Source: Chloroflexota bacterium (GTDB lineage: Bacteria; Chloroflexota; Anaerolineae; B4-G1; SLSP01). Taken from it: DNA of 20,333 bases. The notes beneath the pieces were generated by a model, which was given only the letters and a program-made list of their open reading frames with translations, did no database searches and was not told the DNA's origin. The translations under genes were made by a program, and so were the position numbers. The DNA lies in assembly GCA_022707725.1 (NCBI GenBank), contig JAKJAB010000016.1, forward strand, positions 1-20,333. Direction: 5' to 3'. Of the stretch, positions 7,419-14,549 are shown one piece after another. The first letter of the stretch is position 1. The number at the start of each line of letters is the position of its first letter.

Positions 7419-7498
7419 ATTTTTACCACGGAGACGCGGAGGACGCTGAGATTTGCCGTCTTCTCTCCGCGCTCTCTGTGTTTCCGTGGTTATTTTAT
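7419..7498. repeat. Well-preserved inverted-repeat element (ACCACGGAG type)
   Basis: Arms 7425-7451 (ACCACGGAGACGCGGAGGAC...) and 7464-7490 (...CTCTGTGTTTCCGTGGT) match in inverted orientation at 21 of 27 positions around a 12-nt loop, so the transcript could fold into a long hairpin. The same TTTTT and TTATTTT flanks as the 3322-3390 copy are present. It ends a few bases before the GAGGAGG of the next gene. Confidence 0.75.
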
Positions 7499-7513
7499 GC
7501 GAGGAGGTAACCG

Positions 7514-7987
7514 ATGAGCGGAACACCGACAGAGGCCAAAGTGAAAGAAATCGACGAAGCCATTGCTGCGGGGAGAGAAGTCCTCGAAGAACTCGAGCGG
7601 GCCATAGAGTCGCTGGAAAGCGCGCGCAAGTGGGGAATCTGGGATATGTTGGGCGGCGGGTTTTTCAGCACCTTCATAAAACATTCCCGAATTAACAAAG
7701 GCCGGGAAAGCATCGACAACGTGCATAGACTGATGCGTCGATTCAAAAAAGAGTTGGCCGACGTTCAGGGGTTGGGCGCGCTAAAAATCGACATAGACGA
7801 CTTCGCAACCTTTGCCGACTATTTCCTGGACGGGTTCATTGTGGATTGGATAGTTCAAACCAAGATCAACGACGCATTAGCGCAGGCCCGTCAGGCAAGA
7901 GCTAAAGTTTTCCGGGTCGTTAGTGAACTCGAAGGGCTAAAAAGGACGGCGCAGAGAAAACAAAATGATGTCGCATCTTACCTGTGA
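7514..7987 (+). CDS. Uncharacterised alpha-helical / coiled-coil protein
   Basis: A 157-residue charged helical protein. I do not recognise a named family. Residues 5-38 (heptad-like EVLEELERAIESLESA) and 120-150 look like coiled coils. Between them lies a distinctive patch WDMLGGGFFSTFIKHSRI (residues about 43-60), followed by a helix ending with MRRFKKEL. The protein has no signal peptide and no clear membrane helix, though the WDMLGGGFF patch could touch a membrane or partner. GAGGAGGTAA sits 5-6 nt upstream of the ATG, a very strong site. It is less GC-rich than the glycosidase genes and opens the accessory patch that includes the restriction-modification pair. No functional link to that pair is shown. 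Confidence 0.8.
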   Translation: MSGTPTEAKVKEIDEAIAAGREVLEELERAIESLESARKWGIWDMLGGGFFSTFIKHSRINKGRESIDNVHRLMRRFKKELADVQGLGALKIDIDDFATFADYFLDGFIVDWIVQTKINDALAQARQARAKVFRVVSELEGLKRTAQRKQNDVASYL

Positions 7988-8046
7988 GTTTGCTGGTGTG
8001 GAACAGGCGCGCGCACTCTTGTGTGCGCTGGATGCGTATATACACG

Positions 8047-8166
8047 ATGCATCCGCACGAATGGGCGCTCAAGATGCAAACTCACGATCCCGTAACGGAG
8101 GACGACTATCTGGCGTTTCTCGCCCAAAATGCGCTCGAATGGAACGTCGCTGCTGACAACGGTTGA
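8047..8166 (+). pseudogene. Possible N-terminal remnant of a Uma2-family (DUF820) gene
   Basis: A short reading frame contains MQTHDPVTEDDYLAFLAQN, which resembles the conserved opening of Uma2-family putative nucleases (a PVT-x-(E/D)-(D/E)-Y-L motif), and then stops at 8166 where a full-length member would continue for about 150 residues. The catalytic part is absent. The stop codon overlaps the -35 box of the promoter for the methyltransferase gene. The likeness rests on about 20 residues, so this could be chance. Confidence 0.35.
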
Positions 8167-8191
8167 CCGTCCAACGAAAAGCGCGTATACT
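8163..8191 (+). promoter_or_regulatory. Sigma-70-type promoter of the restriction-modification operon
   Basis: TTGACC (8163-8168, 5 of 6) and TATACT (8186-8191, 5 of 6) are separated by exactly 17 bp. The predicted start near 8198 falls on the GGAG ribosome-binding site of the methyltransferase, giving a leader of only about 10 nt. No operator-like repeat or controller gene is visible nearby. Confidence 0.65.
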
Positions 8192-8209
8192 GGTGTCGGA
8201 GTTAAAGTG

Positions 8210-9181
8210 ATGACACAAAATACCAAGCCGCTCTTCAGTCCAGATCAAAAGATAGCGGATGAATTTGCTTTATCCGCATCCATCGTTGTGTATCCCGGCG
8301 ATTGTCTTGATCTATTAAAGTCCATCCCGGACGAAGCACTCCAACTCGTCATTACCTCACCGCCTTACAACATTGGAAAAGAATACGAGAAGAAACTTGA
8401 CCTTGATCTATATCTCGAACAACAGGCGCAAGTCATCGGCGAATGTGTACGCGCGCTGTCTCCCAAAGGCAGTATTTGCTGGCAGGTGGGGAACTATGTG
8501 GATAGAGGATCCATTATTCCTTTAGACACAATTCTGTATCCCATCTTCTCACATCTCGGCCTTCGGATGCGAAACCGTATTGTCTGGCACTTCGAGCACG
8601 GGCTGCATTGCAACCGGCGGTTCTCCGGTCGCTACGAAACGATCATTTGGTTCACAAAGTCAGACGAGTACACCTTCAATCTCGATCCGGTGCGTGTCCC
8701 ACAAAAATATCCCGGAAAGAAGTATTTCAAAGGGCCGAAAGCCGGCCAGTATTCGTCCAACCCCCTCGGCAAAAATCCGGGCGACCTGTGGATTATTCCG
8801 AATGTAAAAAGCAACCACGTCGAAAAAACCGAGCATCCATGCCAGTTTCCTGTTGAGTTGATCGAACGGTTGGTGCTTTCTCTAACTAATGAAGGCGATT
8901 GGGTGCTAGACCCATTTCTCGGAACGGGGACGTCAATCATCGCCGCCATTCGCCACAAACGACGAGGGGCTGGAGCAGAAACCATCCCCAAGTACATCGA
9001 ACTTGCTCGCCAAAGGATCCAACAAGAAATCGCCGGCACATTGCGGACTCGTCCTATGGACAGGCCAGTTTACGACCCAGTTGAAGCCGGAAACAGTCTT
9101 ACCGTTGCTCCTTGGGACAAGGACGCTACACAGATGGCGCTGCTCGAAAAACGGCCCGAATACGGAGAAAGTGACAAATGA
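8210..9181 (+). CDS. Type II DNA methyltransferase, probably N4-cytosine
   Basis: A 323-residue S-adenosylmethionine-dependent DNA methyltransferase. The catalytic motif TSPPYN (residues 49-54) precedes the cofactor-binding motif DPFLGTGT (234-241), the beta-type order. An SPPY tetrapeptide is typical of N4-cytosine methyltransferases, although some N6-adenine enzymes share it. A target-recognition region of about residues 110-200 lies between (WHFEHGLHCNRRFSGRYE onward). Its stop overlaps the endonuclease start by 4 bp (ATGA), so it should protect the site cut by that enzyme. The start is ATG 8210 (a GTG at 8207 is equally placed); GGAG lies 8 nt upstream. Since the partner looks BstYI-like, RGATCY is the predicted target. 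Confidence 0.92.
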   Translation: MTQNTKPLFSPDQKIADEFALSASIVVYPGDCLDLLKSIPDEALQLVITSPPYNIGKEYEKKLDLDLYLEQQAQVIGECVRALSPKGSICWQVGNYVDRGSIIPLDTILYPIFSHLGLRMRNRIVWHFEHGLHCNRRFSGRYETIIWFTKSDEYTFNLDPVRVPQKYPGKKYFKGPKAGQYSSNPLGKNPGDLWIIPNVKSNHVEKTEHPCQFPVELIERLVLSLTNEGDWVLDPFLGTGTSIIAAIRHKRRGAGAETIPKYIELARQRIQQEIAGTLRTRPMDRPVYDPVEAGNSLTVAPWDKDATQMALLEKRPEYGESDK

Positions 9182-9789
9182 AGATCGCAGAAACCTATTC
9201 TCACTTAAACGGACTTGAGTTCCTACTCGTTCACAAGCCGAAGCTTTGGCAGGAGATCCAAGATGTGATTTCTGCGGTCGACGCCAACGAATACCGAACG
9301 AAAGTCTCCAAAGAAAAGACAATGATAGGCAAGCTTCTATATAGTCCCATTGATATGAATTCCGCGTTCAAACGACTGCTGAAAGAAAAATCGTGGGAAG
9401 AAAGCCGGGTAAATTACTGGGTCACCAAGAACGAAAAACTAATCCGCAAAACACTGACACTACCCGCAGAAAAACAAAAACGAGAAATAGAAGCCGCTGG
9501 TGAAACCCCAATCTTTAGCTATAACCAGACAGATTTTGTTAAAGATCGCGTAGCCATCGAGGTTCAATTCGGCAAGTATGCGTTTGTTGCTTACGACCTC
9601 TTCGTCAAACACCTTGCCTTTTATGTAGGCGACCATATAGACGTAGGCATCGAAATCCTTCCAATGAAGTTCCTGCAAAGCCAGATGAGCTCAGGAGTCG
9701 CCTACTATGAAGGCGAGTTTTACAATGTTGTCCGACAAGGTCGAGGTGTGCCAGCAGTACCGCTTATTCTTATAGGTATCGAGCCATAA
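9178..9789 (+). CDS. Type II restriction endonuclease, BglII/BstYI family
   Basis: A 203-residue endonuclease recognised as BglII/BstYI-like from the block TDFVKDRVAIEVQFGKYAFV. It holds the family's active-site pattern D-x8-E-x-Q as D119, E128, Q130, with the same spacing as in BglII. From memory, both the length and these residue numbers match BstYI, which cuts RGATCY. The downstream FVKHLAFYVGDHIDVGIEILP segment is also typical of the family. It is translationally coupled to the methyltransferase by a 4-bp overlap. The gene is visibly richer in A and T than the glycosidases, in keeping with horizontal transfer. All catalytic residues are present, so the enzyme is probably active. The exact specificity (RGATCY, AGATCT or another GATC-centred site) is inferred. 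Confidence 0.9.
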   Translation: MKIAETYSHLNGLEFLLVHKPKLWQEIQDVISAVDANEYRTKVSKEKTMIGKLLYSPIDMNSAFKRLLKEKSWEESRVNYWVTKNEKLIRKTLTLPAEKQKREIEAAGETPIFSYNQTDFVKDRVAIEVQFGKYAFVAYDLFVKHLAFYVGDHIDVGIEILPMKFLQSQMSSGVAYYEGEFYNVVRQGRGVPAVPLILIGIEP

Positions 9790-9817
9790 AACAGGTAAAA
9801 GTTCAGGAGGTGAACCT

Positions 9818-10027
9818 ATGAAACTGAGTGCGCGCAATGTCATAAAAGGTGTCGTCAAGGCCATCGAAGTCGGCGCCGTCAATGTCGAAGTAATCGTCGA
9901 GATCGCTCCGGGCCTGGAAATGACGTCGATCATCACCAAAAGATCGTGCGAGAATCTCGGACTTGCGGTGGGAAAAGAAGCTTACGTCATCATCAAAGCG
10001 TCAAATGTGATGATAGGCACTGATTAA
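9818..10027 (+). CDS. Mop / TOBE-domain molybdate-binding protein (molbindin)
   Basis: A 69-residue protein consisting of one TOBE/Mop domain (SARNVIKGVVKAIEVGAVNVEV... ending VIIKASNVMIG). Single-domain Mop proteins assemble into oligomers that bind molybdate or tungstate and serve as storage or delivery factors in the cytoplasm. AGGAGGTGA lies 6 nt before the ATG. It follows the endonuclease by 28 bp and could be co-transcribed with it, but no molybdate transporter or molybdoenzyme is in the window. Confidence 0.92.
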   Translation: MKLSARNVIKGVVKAIEVGAVNVEVIVEIAPGLEMTSIITKRSCENLGLAVGKEAYVIIKASNVMIGTD

Positions 10028-10060
10028 TCCCGCCAACTTATTGCTCTCAGGGAGGCCCAC

Positions 10061-10261
10061 TTGCCCGAACGGAGATACTGCGATCTCTGCGGTCGCTCCG
10101 AGTCTGAACTGCTGGGCAAAGCTCCAATTGGATTGCCGGCATGGAACTGGACGAAGATGGGCTTTGGGTTTGTTTCCACCGCCGTGGCAAAAGCCGGACG
10201 GTTCCATCCGCATACAACGCAACCAAGTGTATACTGTACCTTACAATTTGCTAACTCATAA
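10061..10261 (+). CDS. Possible small CxxC protein with TTG start
   Basis: A 66-codon frame opens with TTG, has GGGAGG about 6 nt upstream, and begins PERRYCDLCGRSE, a plausible half zinc-ribbon. The second half has no second CxxC, and the frame ends just before the Shine-Dalgarno sequence of the GH31 gene. It could be a real small protein, the broken start of a longer gene, or chance. Otherwise the 244-bp spacer 10028-10271 shows nothing definite. Confidence 0.25.
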   Translation: MPERRYCDLCGRSESELLGKAPIGLPAWNWTKMGFGFVSTAVAKAGRFHPHTTQPSVYCTLQFANS

Positions 10262-10271
10262 TGAGGTGACT

Positions 10272-13200
10272 ATGTCCGAACTGTACGAACGTATCCGTTT
10301 TCGCGGGCAACCCGTGGCGCATCCCGATGCAGTAGTAACATGCGGCAACGCCCGTTTTACCGTCCTCGCGCCGCGCCTGATCCGCCTGGAATGGTCGGAA
10401 ACCGGCGTCTTCGAGGATCGCTGCACCTACGCCTTCCCCACGCGCTACACGGATTCCCTGCCCAAATTTACCGTGGAGAAAACAGCTGACGCGCTCATTA
10501 TTGACACAAGCGCGCTACAACTACGCTACGCAACCGCTCCTATATCTGCTGAATCTGCTCAATCTGCTGACGGAAAACTTACAGCGGAAAACCTCTCCAT
10601 CACCTTCACCCTCAACGGCGAAGCGGTCACCTGGACGCCCGGGATGCCCAATCCGGCGAACCTGCGCGGCACGCGGCGCACGCTCGACGAGTGCGAGGGC
10701 GACGCGGCGCTCGACGAAGGGCTGCTCTCCCGCGCTGGTTGGACGCTGTTCGACGACAGCAAGAACGTCATCTTCGACGACGACGGCTGGGTGGGGCCGC
10801 GCCCGGACTTTGCGCTGCAAGACTGGTACTTCTTCGGCTATGGGCACGACTACAAAGCTGCCATCGCTGAGTATCTGCGCTTCGGCGGCGAGATTCCGCT
10901 GATTCCGCGCTACATCCTCGGCGGATGGTGGTCGCGCTATTGGGCCTACAGCGAGCAGGATTTGCGCGACCTGGTGGCCGAGTTCGAGGCGCACAACGTT
11001 CCGCTGGACGTGTTCGTCATCGATATGGACTGGCACACGCCCAAAGGCTGGACCGGCTACACGTGGAACCGCGAGTTGTTCCCCGATCCGCCGGCGTTCC
11101 TCAAGTGGCTGCACGAGAAGGGGCTGCGCATCACGCTCAACCTGCATCCCGCCGATGGCGTCCATCCCCACGAAGAGGTCTACCCACAGTTCGCCCAGAC
11201 GCTCGGCATCGACCCGGAGAGCGGCGAGCCGGTACCCTTCCGCATCGCGGACAAGAACTACGTCCGCCGCTACTTCGAGATGATCCACCACCCGATGGAA
11301 GACGACGGGGTCGATTTCTGGTGGATGGACTGGCAGCAGGGCGAAATCTCCGAGGTCAAGGGGCTGGATCCGCTGCCGTGGATCAATCACCTGCACTTCA
11401 ACGACATCAAAAGGAAGGGCGTGCGCCCGATGCTCTACAGCCGGTGGGGCGGGTTGGGCAACCATCGCTACTACATCGGCTTCTCCGGCGACACCTACGT
11501 GGTATGGACGGCGCTGCAATTCCAGCCGTACCTCACCGCGACGGCGGCGAACGTCGCCTACGGGTGGTGGAGCCACGACATCGGCGGTCACATGGGCGGG
11601 GAGACGCCGCCAGAACTGTACGCGCGCTGGGTGCAGTTCGGCGCGCTCAGCCCGGTTTTGCGCCTGCACGCCACAAAAGACCCGCGCACCGAGCGACGTC
11701 CCTGGGCCTATCCCGAACCTTACGGCGCGGCGGCGATGGACGCCTTCCGCTGGCGTTACCGGCTGATCCCCTACCTGTACACGATGGCGCGCGTCACGTC
11801 GGACACGGGCCTGGCGCTGTGCCGCCCGATGTACTTCGAGCACCCCGAAGCCGACGACGCCTACGTCGCCCGCTTCCAGTATTACTTTGGCGACCAGATG
11901 ATCGCCGCACCGATTGTCACCCCTGCCGATCCACAGACAGGCCGGGCGGCGGTAGACGTGTGGCTGCCCGCCGGGACGTGGATCGATTACCAAACGCTGG
12001 AAACCTTCACCGGGCCGCGCTGGGTACAGCTGACAGGCGACATAACCCGTGTGCCTATGCTGATGAAAGCTGGGGCCATTCTGCCGCTCGCGCCAGAATT
12101 TGTCCCACAGTCCGAACCGCACCTGAAATCGGGGACGACCGCCGCGCAACCCCGCGACGAACTCGAACTGGTCGTCTTCCCCGGCGCAGGGACGTTCCGA
12201 CTCTACGAGGACGACGGCCTCACCGAAGCGTACCTGCGCGGACAGTACGAATGGACGACCATCGAAACGCAGCAACCGGACGCCTCCACGTGGACAGTCA
12301 CCGTCGCGCCGGTGGAAGGCCGCTGCGACGCGCTGCCCGAAGCGCGCGGCTACACGGTGACGTTCCGGGGTTGCGCCCGGCCTGCCCGCGTCACCGTCGA
12401 TGGGAGGCCGGCCGTGTGGAAGTACGACGCGGCGCGGCTGACCACGCGGGTCACCGTCCCCAAACAGCCCAAGGCGCAACCGGTCGTTGTGACACTGATG
12501 AACGGTGAGTCAATTGTCGCCTTGAAAACGCAGCGCCCGGGCGCGCCATTTGCCCATTTCGTCCAGTACAGCACTCCCGAAGAGGCCACGCAGCAATTAG
12601 GTCACGTCATCCTCGCCGGGCCGACCGATGGCGATCCCTATACCGCCGAGATTACCTTCACGGTTCATCGAAATGGCGCGACGAGAACCCAGGTCGTCAA
12701 CATTACCGAAACCACGACATCGCGCGTGATCCCCACCCCCTTTGCCTGCAATGGCATCGCGAAGACGGCGTGGGAAGCAGAAGTGATCCTGCATTGGCGC
12801 GGCGCGGCAACGCGCACGCACTTCCGCAGCGCAACGCTGTTCCCCGCTATCCCGGCCTGGCGCGCGATGCTCTACAATCTCGATGAAATCGCGCCCACCC
12901 CTACCGATGTGCTAGATACCGCTGGAAATCCCAATCCCAACCTGGCGTGGCGGACACTGGCGCAGAGCCTGGCAGAGACCGAAAACTACAGACGCGCCTA
13001 CTTCACCTACCTGGAACGCAGTCGATGGTCTCCCACCGCGGCTGAAGCGCCACGGGCGGCGTACCTGACGACCACCGTGGTGAGTCCCGAAGCGCGCGAA
13101 GCCGTGCTCGCCTTCACCGCTACGGGGCCGGTCACGGTTTACGTGAACGGCGCGAAAGTTGGAGAAGATGTCAGGGCGGCGATCGATTCAGTGCATGGGC

Positions 13201-13367
13201 TGTTCGTAACCGGCACACGCTTCACCGGTAAACTGTACCTGCGCGCCGGGACGAACACCTTGCTGATTCACTATCCCAAGGCGGATCTCAACTGGCGCTT
13301 CGGCGCGATGCTGCTCACGCCCTCCGGCGAGCTTCTGCCGGACGTGGTTTATCAGTCAGCAGATTGA
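10272..13367 (+). CDS. GH31 glycoside hydrolase (WWMDWQQG type) with C-terminal beta-rich extension
   Basis: A 1031-residue family 31 glycosidase of a different subfamily from the enzyme at 3404. An N-terminal beta-sandwich (about 1-205) precedes the barrel, which starts PRYILGGWWSRYW (about 212). The nucleophile is D353 in VDFWWMDWQQG and the acid/base D407 in GFSGDTY; the DMNEP motif of ordinary alpha-glucosidases is absent. C-terminal beta-domains follow, then an extra tail of about 200 residues. The last part of the tail (PVTVYVNGAKVGE...YLRAGTNTLLIHY) looks like the jelly-roll carbohydrate-binding fold seen in beta-galactosidases. No signal peptide. The start is ATG 10272, preceded by GAGGTGA; a longer frame to 10041 has no support. 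Residues 91-102 come from repeat DNA, and the stop codon and last residues fall in another copy of that repeat. The exact substrate is unknown. Confidence 0.92.
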   Translation: MSELYERIRFRGQPVAHPDAVVTCGNARFTVLAPRLIRLEWSETGVFEDRCTYAFPTRYTDSLPKFTVEKTADALIIDTSALQLRYATAPISAESAQSADGKLTAENLSITFTLNGEAVTWTPGMPNPANLRGTRRTLDECEGDAALDEGLLSRAGWTLFDDSKNVIFDDDGWVGPRPDFALQDWYFFGYGHDYKAAIAEYLRFGGEIPLIPRYILGGWWSRYWAYSEQDLRDLVAEFEAHNVPLDVFVIDMDWHTPKGWTGYTWNRELFPDPPAFLKWLHEKGLRITLNLHPADGVHPHEEVYPQFAQTLGIDPESGEPVPFRIADKNYVRRYFEMIHHPMEDDGVDFWWMDWQQGEISEVKGLDPLPWINHLHFNDIKRKGVRPMLYSRWGGLGNHRYYIGFSGDTYVVWTALQFQPYLTATAANVAYGWWSHDIGGHMGGETPPELYARWVQFGALSPVLRLHATKDPRTERRPWAYPEPYGAAAMDAFRWRYRLIPYLYTMARVTSDTGLALCRPMYFEHPEADDAYVARFQYYFGDQMIAAPIVTPADPQTGRAAVDVWLPAGTWIDYQTLETFTGPRWVQLTGDITRVPMLMKAGAILPLAPEFVPQSEPHLKSGTTAAQPRDELELVVFPGAGTFRLYEDDGLTEAYLRGQYEWTTIETQQPDASTWTVTVAPVEGRCDALPEARGYTVTFRGCARPARVTVDGRPAVWKYDAARLTTRVTVPKQPKAQPVVVTLMNGESIVALKTQRPGAPFAHFVQYSTPEEATQQLGHVILAGPTDGDPYTAEITFTVHRNGATRTQVVNITETTTSRVIPTPFACNGIAKTAWEAEVILHWRGAATRTHFRSATLFPAIPAWRAMLYNLDEIAPTPTDVLDTAGNPNPNLAWRTLAQSLAETENYRRAYFTYLERSRWSPTAAEAPRAAYLTTTVVSPEAREAVLAFTATGPVTVYVNGAKVGEDVRAAIDSVHGLFVTGTRFTGKLYLRAGTNTLLIHYPKADLNWRFGAMLLTPSGELLPDVVYQSAD
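10543..10570 (+). repeat. 9-bp-period repeat (TCTGCTGAA) translated inside GH31
   Basis: Three units TCTGCTGAA, TCTGCTCAA and TCTGCTGAC run in frame and encode ISAESAQSAD. Because the 9-bp period equals three codons, the repeat reads as S-A-x triplets. A near-identical copy in reverse orientation sits at 13354-13380, and further copies at 14478-14549, all in spacer positions. That suggests the block invaded this gene. Confidence 0.7.
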
Positions 13368-13380
13368 GCGGATTCAGCAA
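13354..13380 (-). repeat. Inverted copy of the TCTGCTGAA repeat spanning the GH31 stop codon
   Basis: On the minus strand this reads as the repeat at 10543-10570 with only a couple of differences over about 25 bp (a C for T in the middle unit). On the plus strand it supplies the final GH31 codons (SAD) and the TGA stop at 13365-13367. The remaining spacer to 13439 contains only the AAGGAG site of the next gene. Confidence 0.7.
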
Positions 13381-13439
13381 ATGTGACGAATGCTACACGA
13401 CGATTCGACGAACGACTATGCGACTTTCAAGGAGTACGT

Positions 13440-14468
13440 ATGACCCAAACGATAAAAGCGGTTTTGGTCGGCTGCGGCGGCATTAGCCGGGCGTGGCTGA
13501 ACGCGATCAAGGAACTGCCCGACGTGGCGATGGTAGGTTTTGTGGATTTGCGTGAAGAGGCCGCGCGGGCGCGCGCGGAAGAGTACGGCTGGAACGATGC
13601 GTTGATCGGGACGGACGTGACGGCGGCGTTGGAACAAGCCCGCCCGGACGTCGTCTTCGACTGCACCGTGCCGGAGGCGCACCACGATGTCACACTCACG
13701 GCCTTGCGCCACGGCTGCCACGTCCTCGGCGAGAAGCCGCTGGCGGATACGATGGAACATGCGCAGGCGATGGCAGCGGCAGCAGAGAAGGCGGGGAAAA
13801 TCTACGCCGTCATCCAGAACCGCCGCTACGACGCCAACATCCGGCGGCTCAAGTCCTTCCTCGATTCCGGGGCGCTCGGACGCATCACCACCATCGACAG
13901 CGACTTCTACATCGGCGCGCACTTCGGCGGTTTCCGCGACCGTATGAAGCACGTGCTGTTGGTCGATATGGCGATTCACACCTTCGATATGGCGCGGCTG
14001 ATTACAGGAGCGGACGCGCACGCCGTCTACTGCCACGAGTGGAACCCCGCCGGCTCGTGGTACGACCACGGCGCTTCGGCCATTGCCACCTTCGAAATGA
14101 GCGATGGCCTGGTCTACTCGTACCGGGGCAGTTGGTGCGCGGAAGGCTTGAACACGACGTGGGAGTGTGCGTGGCGCATCATCGGCGAGCAGGGGACGGT
14201 GATTTGGGATGGCGCAACTGATTTCAAAGCGCAAATCGTTGCCAAACGGGGCGGTTTTTTCTCCGAGTGGGAAACCGTCGCTGTGCCCGCTTACGACAAC
14301 CCTGACAAGGTTGGCGGGCACGACGGCGTCATCCGCGAATTCATCCGCTGCGCGCAAACCGGCGCAATTCCCGAAACCGTCTGCACCGACAACATCAAAA
14401 GCCTGGCGATGGTCTTCGGCGCCGTCGAAAGCGCCGAGTCCAAAGTGCGTGTTTCAATAAAGTCTTAA
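13440..14468 (+). CDS. Gfo/Idh/MocA-family sugar oxidoreductase
   Basis: A 342-residue NAD(P)-dependent dehydrogenase of the family that oxidises or epimerises sugars and cyclitols. The N-terminal Rossmann domain has VLVGCGGIS (residues 8-16). The catalytic-region motif GEKPLA carries K99. The C-terminal alpha/beta domain carries DMAIHTFD with H180 and D183, the usual HxxD pair. The length is typical. AAGGAG lies 5 nt before ATG 13440. It is flanked on the same strand by GH31 and beta-mannosidase, which suggests it processes a sugar released by them, but the substrate and the cofactor preference cannot be read from the sequence. Confidence 0.93.
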   Translation: MTQTIKAVLVGCGGISRAWLNAIKELPDVAMVGFVDLREEAARARAEEYGWNDALIGTDVTAALEQARPDVVFDCTVPEAHHDVTLTALRHGCHVLGEKPLADTMEHAQAMAAAAEKAGKIYAVIQNRRYDANIRRLKSFLDSGALGRITTIDSDFYIGAHFGGFRDRMKHVLLVDMAIHTFDMARLITGADAHAVYCHEWNPAGSWYDHGASAIATFEMSDGLVYSYRGSWCAEGLNTTWECAWRIIGEQGTVIWDGATDFKAQIVAKRGGFFSEWETVAVPAYDNPDKVGGHDGVIREFIRCAQTGAIPETVCTDNIKSLAMVFGAVESAESKVRVSIKS

Positions 14469-14477
14469 CGTTTTTAT

Positions 14478-14549
14478 CAGCAGATTTAGCAGATTTAGCA
14501 GATTGTTCAATTTGCAAACAAAAAAAAATCTGCTTGATCTGCTAGATCT
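14478..14549. repeat. Inverted pair of AGCAGATTT / TCTGCT repeats forming a hairpin
   Basis: The left arm has three tandem AGCAGATTT-type units (14480-14505). The right arm (14528-14549) has the complementary AATCTGCTTGATCTGCTAGAT. The arms match at about 18 of 21 positions around a loop of about 22 nt that includes nine consecutive A residues. It lies in the 176-bp spacer between the oxidoreductase and the beta-mannosidase gene, and could fold in the transcript. The right arm ends in an AGATCT site (14544-14549), a predicted target of the local restriction enzyme. Confidence 0.7.

Noticed and set aside
10041..10271. A 77-codon in-frame N-terminal extension of the second GH31 protein
   Set aside because: The extension has no domain likeness and no good start site, while ATG 10272 has GAGGTGA upstream and begins directly at the usual GH31 N-terminus.
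10521..12479. A 652-codon open frame on the minus strand opposite the second GH31 gene
   Set aside because: It lies wholly antisense to a GH31 gene with intact catalytic motifs, its translation is Arg/Val/Ala/Gly-biased with no recognisable domain, and such frames arise from codon bias in GC-rich genes.
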